Assembly: GCA_003135495.1 (NCBI GenBank)
Contig: PLBX01000552.1
Location: 1-18,767, forward strand
Source of the DNA: Acidobacteriaceae bacterium
Lineage (GTDB): Bacteria; Acidobacteriota; Terriglobia; Terriglobales; Acidobacteriaceae
DNA: 18,767 bases
Reading direction: 5' to 3'
This document shows, one piece after another, positions 14,643 through 18,767 of this stretch (position 1 is the stretch's first letter; every line of letters begins with the position of its first letter). The notes beneath the pieces are model-generated. The model did no database searches and had not been told where the DNA came from. It saw only the letters and a program-made list of their open reading frames with translations. Both the position numbers and the translations under genes were made by a program.

Positions 14643-16238
14643 CTAGAGTGGAATCAATCCATGCTTTTTCGGCGGACGAAACTCTCGCTTCGAAATAACC
14701 GCTCCCAAGGCTCGCGCAAGATATTTAGGGGTCTCGGCGGGTTCGATGATGTCATCCACCAAACGACGCCCAGCCGATACGTAGGGATTGGCAAAAGTGT
14801 TGCGGTAACGCTCAATGAGTTCTTTGCGCCGGAACGCTTTATCTTCCGCTTCATCGATTTCATGACGGAAGACAATCTCCGCCGCACCTTCCGCGCCCAT
14901 TACTGCAATTTCAGCGGTGGGCCATGCGACAACGCGATCTGCTCCCAATTTTTTGCTGCACATGGCGATGTAGGCTCCGCCATAAGCCTTGCGCAACACG
15001 ACGGTTATTTTTGGAACGGTCGCAGCTGAATATGCGAAGAGCATCTTTGCTCCGTGCCGAATAATGCCGCCGTATTCCTGCTCAATACCCGGTAAGAATC
15101 CTGGCGTGTCCACGAAAGTTATGAGAGGAGTATTGAACGCGTTGCAGAAACGAACGAAGCGTGCGACCTTATCGGAAGCGTCAATGTCGAGCACCCCTGC
15201 CAGCACGCGAGGCTGATTTGCCACGATGCCGACGGAGCGTCCCTGAATGCGGCCAAATCCAATGACAACATTCGCGGCGAAACCGGGCTGGATCTCAAAA
15301 AAATCCTGATAGTCCAGAGTCCGGGAAATCACGGAACGAACGTCGTAGGGAATTTTTGGGTCTACCGGAACCAGCTGATTTAAATCTGGGTCGGACTCGG
15401 GCGCGACGTTATGAGGCAGTTTGGGAGCTTCTTCCAGATTGTTCGACGGCAGGAAACTCAACAGACGACGGCATAAAGATAGCGCTCCAGCGTCTTCGTC
15501 GGCGATCAGGTGAACCACGCCCGAGCGATTCATTTGCGCTGCGGGGCCGCCTAATTCCTCGGAGGTCACTACTTCGCCAGTGACCTGCTTGATGACGGAT
15601 GGCCCGGTGATGAACATCCGGCCTTGCTTGGTTTGAATAATGAAATCGGTTAGAGCAGGACTATATGCAGCGCCGCCTGCGCATGGACCGCAGATGATAG
15701 AAATCTGCGGCACCGTACCTGACAACAAAGTGTTATTGAAAAAAACGCTCGCGTAACCGGCGAGGCTATCGATACCTTCCTGAACCCGCGCGCCTCCGGA
15801 ATCGTTGATGAAAATGAACGGGCTGCCGGTCTTGAGTGAAAGCTGCATCATCTCTGTGATTTTGGCGCAATGCGCCTCACCCGCCGCCCCCCCGACGACG
15901 GTGAAATCCTGACTGGCAAGATGCACAAGCCTGCCATCAATACTGGCGCAGCCTGTGACCACTCCATCCGCCGGCAAATCTTTCTCTGCCATGCCAAAGT
16001 AAGTAGAACGATGCTTCGCGAAGGCGCCTATTTCTTGAAAGCTCTCTCGATCGACAAGTTGGTCCACGCGCTCGCGGGCAGTGAGTTTCCCGGAAGCGTG
16101 GTGCTTGTCGATTCGTTTTTTTCCGCCTCCGCCGGTGACGGTGGTACGCTTCACGCGAAGCTCGGCGATCTTTCCTTCCATCGTTGGTTTCTCCGAAACA
16201 AGTTGCAATGCGGGCGTAGAGACCGGATTCGCGGCCAT
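14643..16238 (-). CDS. Acyl-CoA carboxylase carboxyltransferase (PccB/MmdA type)
   Basis: 531 residues, the normal length of the single-chain carboxyltransferases of propionyl-, acetyl- or methylmalonyl-CoA (de)carboxylases. The two crotonase-like halves are seen: the N-terminal half (about 45-280) with TARERVDQLVD, FINDSGGARVQEG and CGPCAGGAAYSPALTDF, and the C-terminal half (about 290-520) with TPGFLPGIEQEYGGIIRHGAKMLF and YGGAYIAM. It moves a carboxyl group between biotin and an acyl-CoA. Substrate choice (acetyl against propionyl) is not decidable here. AGGAG just upstream supports the start at 16236-16238. It is first in a four-gene leftward operon with gaps of 11, 1 and 25 bases. No biotin carboxylase gene is in the window. 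Confidence 0.92.
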   Translation of the reverse strand: MAANPVSTPALQLVSEKPTMEGKIAELRVKRTTVTGGGGKKRIDKHHASGKLTARERVDQLVDRESFQEIGAFAKHRSTYFGMAEKDLPADGVVTGCASIDGRLVHLASQDFTVVGGAAGEAHCAKITEMMQLSLKTGSPFIFINDSGGARVQEGIDSLAGYASVFFNNTLLSGTVPQISIICGPCAGGAAYSPALTDFIIQTKQGRMFITGPSVIKQVTGEVVTSEELGGPAAQMNRSGVVHLIADEDAGALSLCRRLLSFLPSNNLEEAPKLPHNVAPESDPDLNQLVPVDPKIPYDVRSVISRTLDYQDFFEIQPGFAANVVIGFGRIQGRSVGIVANQPRVLAGVLDIDASDKVARFVRFCNAFNTPLITFVDTPGFLPGIEQEYGGIIRHGAKMLFAYSAATVPKITVVLRKAYGGAYIAMCSKKLGADRVVAWPTAEIAVMGAEGAAEIVFRHEIDEAEDKAFRRKELIERYRNTFANPYVSAGRRLVDDIIEPAETPKYLARALGAVISKREFRPPKKHGLIPL

Positions 16239-16557
16239 AGTAGATCTCCTCGTACTGAATTATTTGTAGGAGTCTCGCCGAGACAAAATCTAACTGCCTG
16301 CGGTCATTACTGCAGTATTGCCAGATGAGAGACAGTTCATTGTGTGCGACATTCGAATGTGCCACTGTGACGGGGGGCACAGGGGGGTGTGATGGGCGCA
16401 CGGTTTCGCGAGACTTTCGACTTCCAATGTTGAAGAAATCGGTATTGGTACTGACGATCGGAAGAATTGTTGCCGGGATTTTCCATTAAGTGGTTGCCTT
16501 GACCTGTGCTGGGCGCGGCCTTTAATCGAGTAAGCTAATATTCACTTACTCGAAATC
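16239..16557. other. Divergent promoter region between the carboxyltransferase operon and wecB
   Basis: 319 bp with no gene but several perfect palindromes: GTCTCG-C-CGAGAC (16272-16284) in the carboxyltransferase leader, TACTGCAGTA (16308-16317), ACATTCGAATGT (16349-16360), and the 9-bp repeat next to wecB. TACTGCAGTA shares the CTGCAG core with the PhaR-like sites but lacks the N3 spacer. Promoter boxes are not clear enough to place. Confidence 0.5.
16526..16553. promoter_or_regulatory. Perfect 9-bp inverted repeat just upstream of wecB
   Basis: TCGAGTAAG (16526-16534) and CTTACTCGA (16545-16553) flank a 10-nt spacer; the right arm ends four bases before the wecB ATG, and no Shine-Dalgarno is visible there. 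It may be an operator overlapping the start, or an RNA hairpin that limits ribosome access. The repeat is directly seen; its function is inferred. Confidence 0.55.
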
Positions 16558-17625
16558 ATGAACATACTGCACATCGTCGGAGCCCGGCCCAACTTTATGA
16601 AGGTCGCTCCCGTCCTGCTGGCGCTGAATCGACGAGAGAATGTTGCGCAAACGCTTATTCATACCGGGCAGCACTACGACGTAAATATGTCCGATGTGTT
16701 TTTTCAGCAACTAGGAATTCCAGCTCCTGACATTAATCTCGCGGTCGGTTCGGGCACCCATGCCAAGCAGACTGCGGAGATCATGATCCGCCTTGAACCC
16801 ATAATTCTGGAACGACGACCGGACATTGTCCTCGTCTACGGGGATGTCAATTCTACCGTCGCCACAGCGCTCGTGTGCGCGAAGGCTGGGGTTCCGATAG
16901 GGCATGTGGAGGCTGGTTTGCGCTCCTTTGACAGGAGCATGCCTGAGGAAATTAATCGTCTGGTTACCGATCAGCTTGCCGATATGCTGTTTACGCCTTC
17001 AGTAGACGCGGAAGAGAATCTTCGAAAGGAGGGAATTCCGGCGGAGAAGATTTTCTCAGTGGGCAATGTGATGATTGACTCGCTGGTGCGTCTATTGCCG
17101 CTGGCAACAAATATTTCGCAAGACGGTCTTCCACCCCGGTATGCGCTGGTTACACTGCACCGGCCGGCAAATGTCGACGATAGCGACACTTTAAAAAAAA
17201 TTCTTGAAGCGCTTCTTGAGGTGAACCGCGATTTGTCGGTGGTATTTCCTGCTCATCCGCGAACGCGGAAACGAATTGCTGATTTTGGATTGAATCCAGA
17301 ACAGCTGTGCTTACTCGATCCGTTCCCTTACATTGAATTTTTAGCATTGCAGTCGCGCGCCACCGTGGTGATTACGGATTCGGGCGGCATTCAGGAAGAG
17401 ACCACGTTTCTCGGCGTGCCTTGTCTTACCCTGCGCGAGAATACTGAGCGGCCCATCACTGTCACTCTGGGAACAAATGTACTGGTCGGCCGCGATCCGC
17501 GAAAGTTGCGCTCCGAATTATTGCGGGTGCTTAGCGGGAAGCAAAAGAAAGGATCGATCCCGCCGCAGTGGGATGGGCGCAGCGGAGAGCGCATTGCTGA
17601 CATTCTGGTAAGACAGCGAGGATGA
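16558..17625 (+). CDS. wecB: UDP-N-acetylglucosamine 2-epimerase (non-hydrolysing)
   Basis: 355 residues, slightly shorter than E. coli WecB (376). It interconverts UDP-GlcNAc and UDP-ManNAc in the cytoplasm for surface polysaccharide. Family motifs in order: GARPNFMK (8-15), TGQHYD (36-41), VYGDVNSTVA (94-103), GHVEAGLRS with the following PEEINR (114-134), TLHRPANVD, PAHPRTRK, and the UDP-binding DSGGIQEE with the later RENTERP near the C-terminus. The ATG at 16558 is the natural N-terminus (MNILHIVGARP), although no ribosome site precedes it. The gene stands alone and is divergent from the carboxyltransferase operon; the glycosyltransferase at the right edge is the only other polysaccharide-type gene seen. 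Confidence 0.95.
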   Translation: MNILHIVGARPNFMKVAPVLLALNRRENVAQTLIHTGQHYDVNMSDVFFQQLGIPAPDINLAVGSGTHAKQTAEIMIRLEPIILERRPDIVLVYGDVNSTVATALVCAKAGVPIGHVEAGLRSFDRSMPEEINRLVTDQLADMLFTPSVDAEENLRKEGIPAEKIFSVGNVMIDSLVRLLPLATNISQDGLPPRYALVTLHRPANVDDSDTLKKILEALLEVNRDLSVVFPAHPRTRKRIADFGLNPEQLCLLDPFPYIEFLALQSRATVVITDSGGIQEETTFLGVPCLTLRENTERPITVTLGTNVLVGRDPRKLRSELLRVLSGKQKKGSIPPQWDGRSGERIADILVRQRG

Positions 17626-18191
17626 TCGGGTTCGCGATCTTCACGGAACATTCGTCGAGGGACACTCATCGCTGAACACCGATCGTAGGACATGCATCGC
17701 CAAACAATAGTAATTTGGTCTGCGTTGCTTTTCGTCCGCTCCTGAGCTGGATAGGGTAATCTTGGGACAAGTCTTCCTATTGGTATTGCTTTCTAATACG
17801 CGCGGGTGAAGTAGGCGATGGGCCCGACCAGGGTCACAGCGGCGGTGCCGACTCCGTCCCACCCGCTCCAGTTTAGGTGCCGTTCGAAACCCTCTGGCGA
17901 CGCACGTTTTATGCTGGAACTCCCGCTTTTGCCTCGGATGCACTCTCCAAACCGGCGAAGGAATCTCCGATTTGTGCGCAGAAACTTGCACACTTTGAGG
18001 CTCGGGAGTTGCGTAGCATGAGTGAGTTTCGTTGGAGATGGCTAACTTCTTCGTTTTCTTCGCGCCGGCGAGTGTTTTTAAGCGCTGGCGGGTTTACCAT
18101 ATAAGAGAAGAAGTGTGGAACGGTAGCGGGCGTGCATCTAATCTATTGGATCGGTGTTGCGCTTCGATTCTGATTCCGGGGATTACAACAG
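17626..18191. other. 566-bp gap with no convincing intact gene
   Basis: There are short open frames on both strands, none with a clear ribosome site or family signature. Just after the wecB stop there is a weak hairpin, GATCG/CGATC (17624-17628 and 17635-17639). One minus-strand frame inside the gap ends in a protein-like C-terminus and is listed separately as a possible remnant. Confidence 0.45.
17793..17993 (-). pseudogene. Possible C-terminal gene remnant
   Basis: A 66-codon frame whose last 26 residues (NWSGWDGVGTAAVTLVGP, then IAYFTRAY) read like a real C-terminal membrane-proximal segment, while the upstream part (RRFLRRFGECIRGKSGSSS) looks random. There is no ribosome site. It may be the tail of a decayed gene, or chance. 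No family is recognised. Confidence 0.2.
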
Positions 18192-18581
18192 ATGAGATTT
18201 TCAGTGGTGGCGGTGATACTAGCGGGCCTCAGCATAGGTGCTTCGGCGCAGAGTAATACTTCCGGTACGTACAAACTGAAGCATTCAACCGCGCAGAAAG
18301 ATCCGAAAAGTCACGTGATCGTACCGCCATCGAAACCTGCGAATACGGGAAACAATCAAGTTTCCAATGCGAAGGATTTGCAGACCCTCGAACATCAAAC
18401 TGCCAAAGCTTCCGCGCCGCCGCGGTCAGGAGGCAAGAAGGCTGTGGGCGCTCGACCGATCAAGCCGGTTAAAGATAAGTCCACTCCTCCGATCAATTTT
18501 GGAGGGACGACCAAGCGCACCGGAAATACCGGCCATGCCACGAATCCTTATAGTCGAGTAAAACAGAAGGGTTCTCACTAA
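18192..18581 (+). CDS. Small secreted basic hypothetical protein
   Basis: 129 residues. The N-terminus is a classical Sec signal peptide (MRFSVVAVILAGLSIGASA, cleavage likely after ASA, before QSNTSG). The mature part is low-complexity, rich in Lys, Pro, Thr, Ser, Asn and Gly, with no cysteine and little predicted structure (KPANTGNNQ, KPVKDKSTPPINFGGTTKRTGN). It ends in a basic segment. Such proteins may bind cell wall, nucleic acid or polysaccharide outside the membrane, but the function is unknown. The start has a G-rich but weak ribosome site. It converges with the glycosyltransferase gene; their stops are 48 bases apart. Confidence 0.65.
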   Translation: MRFSVVAVILAGLSIGASAQSNTSGTYKLKHSTAQKDPKSHVIVPPSKPANTGNNQVSNAKDLQTLEHQTAKASAPPRSGGKKAVGARPIKPVKDKSTPPINFGGTTKRTGNTGHATNPYSRVKQKGSH

Positions 18582-18629
18582 GAGCACGAGCCAGTCCCGG
18601 GTCGGAACCAGCGTCGGTCCCAGCAATTA

Positions 18630-18767
18630 TCACGGAGCAACTGTCCGGTCCGGGACGCGAACCGTCTGCCGAACCGCTTGCAACTTAGGCTCCTTGATCG
18701 AGTACTTCAGCAGGCAATACAAAGCTCGAAAGCCGTCTTTCCATCCAATCTTTTTGCCTTCCTCGTA
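18630..18767 (-). CDS. Family 2 glycosyltransferase, C-terminal end (cut by window edge)
   Basis: 46 codons including the stop (TGA at 18630-18632) are open to the right edge. The translation starts [20 protein letters not shown], followed by KYSIKEPK. This matches the end typical of dolichyl-phosphate-mannose-type family 2 glycosyltransferases of Acidobacteriota and others ([14 protein letters not shown]). The catalytic domain lies outside the window, so donor and acceptor are unknown. The frame is short, but the match to a familiar C-terminus is specific. Confidence 0.7.
   Translation of the reverse strand, partial: YEEGKKIGWKDGFRALYCLLKYSIKEPKLQAVRQTVRVPDRTVAP

Noticed and set aside
1..18767. 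CRISPR arrays, tRNA/rRNA genes, insertion sequences, prophage or defence genes
   Set aside because: No regularly spaced repeats, cloverleaf, transposase, integrase or known defence domain was found on reading both strands.

Overview
The window reads as a stretch of chromosome from a soil-type Acidobacteriota bacterium. I infer this from gene style, from lineage-typical small proteins, from the mix of ATG and TTG starts, and from the combination of a selenocysteine formate dehydrogenase with a class III polyhydroxyalkanoate (PHA) system; no rRNA or marker gene confirms it. I see no tRNA, rRNA, CRISPR array, insertion sequence or prophage.

Left edge (1-2249): formate oxidation. The 5' part of a Tat-exported formate dehydrogenase-N/O alpha subunit runs leftward off the window. 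It carries an in-frame UGA (selenocysteine) at 78-80, followed by a bacterial SECIS hairpin. A small membrane-anchored protein of unknown function and a rightward fdhE maturation gene follow. A FUSC-type membrane efflux protein (2349-4541) separates this block from the next.

Centre (4848-10584): PHA metabolism. A leftward phasin-phaE-phaC set lies divergent from phaR, the PHA-responsive repressor. The phaP/phaR gap holds a perfect CTGC-N3-GCAG palindrome, the site type known for PhaR. Two more copies (one perfect, one degenerate) lie 21 bp apart between a divergent short-chain dehydrogenase and a MaoC hydratase-phosphotransacylase fusion, which probably puts those genes in the same regulon. 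A 47-nt compound hairpin lies between phaP and phaE.

Right-centre (11054-16238): a tight leftward operon of four genes: a PccB/MmdA-type carboxyltransferase, a one-TM OadG-like protein, a biotin carrier protein, and a very long ORF joining an unrecognised N-terminal domain (about 300 aa), a ketoacyl synthase III with intact Cys-His-Asn, and a FabG/PhaB-like reductase. No beta-ketothiolase (phaA) is seen. The parts fit a thiolase-independent supply of 3-hydroxyacyl-CoA for PHA: carboxylation to malonyl- or methylmalonyl-CoA, decarboxylative condensation, reduction, polymerisation. This is the most interesting hypothesis of the window, and it is inference. The synthase-reductase joint carries an internal Shine-Dalgarno and ATG plus out-of-frame tandem stops, so the 'fusion' may be two genes joined by a one-base change.

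Right edge (16239-18767): a divergent promoter region rich in perfect palindromes, a UDP-GlcNAc 2-epimerase (wecB) whose start codon follows a 9-bp inverted repeat, a 566-bp gap with a possible gene remnant, a small secreted basic protein, and the C-terminus of a leftward family 2 glycosyltransferase.
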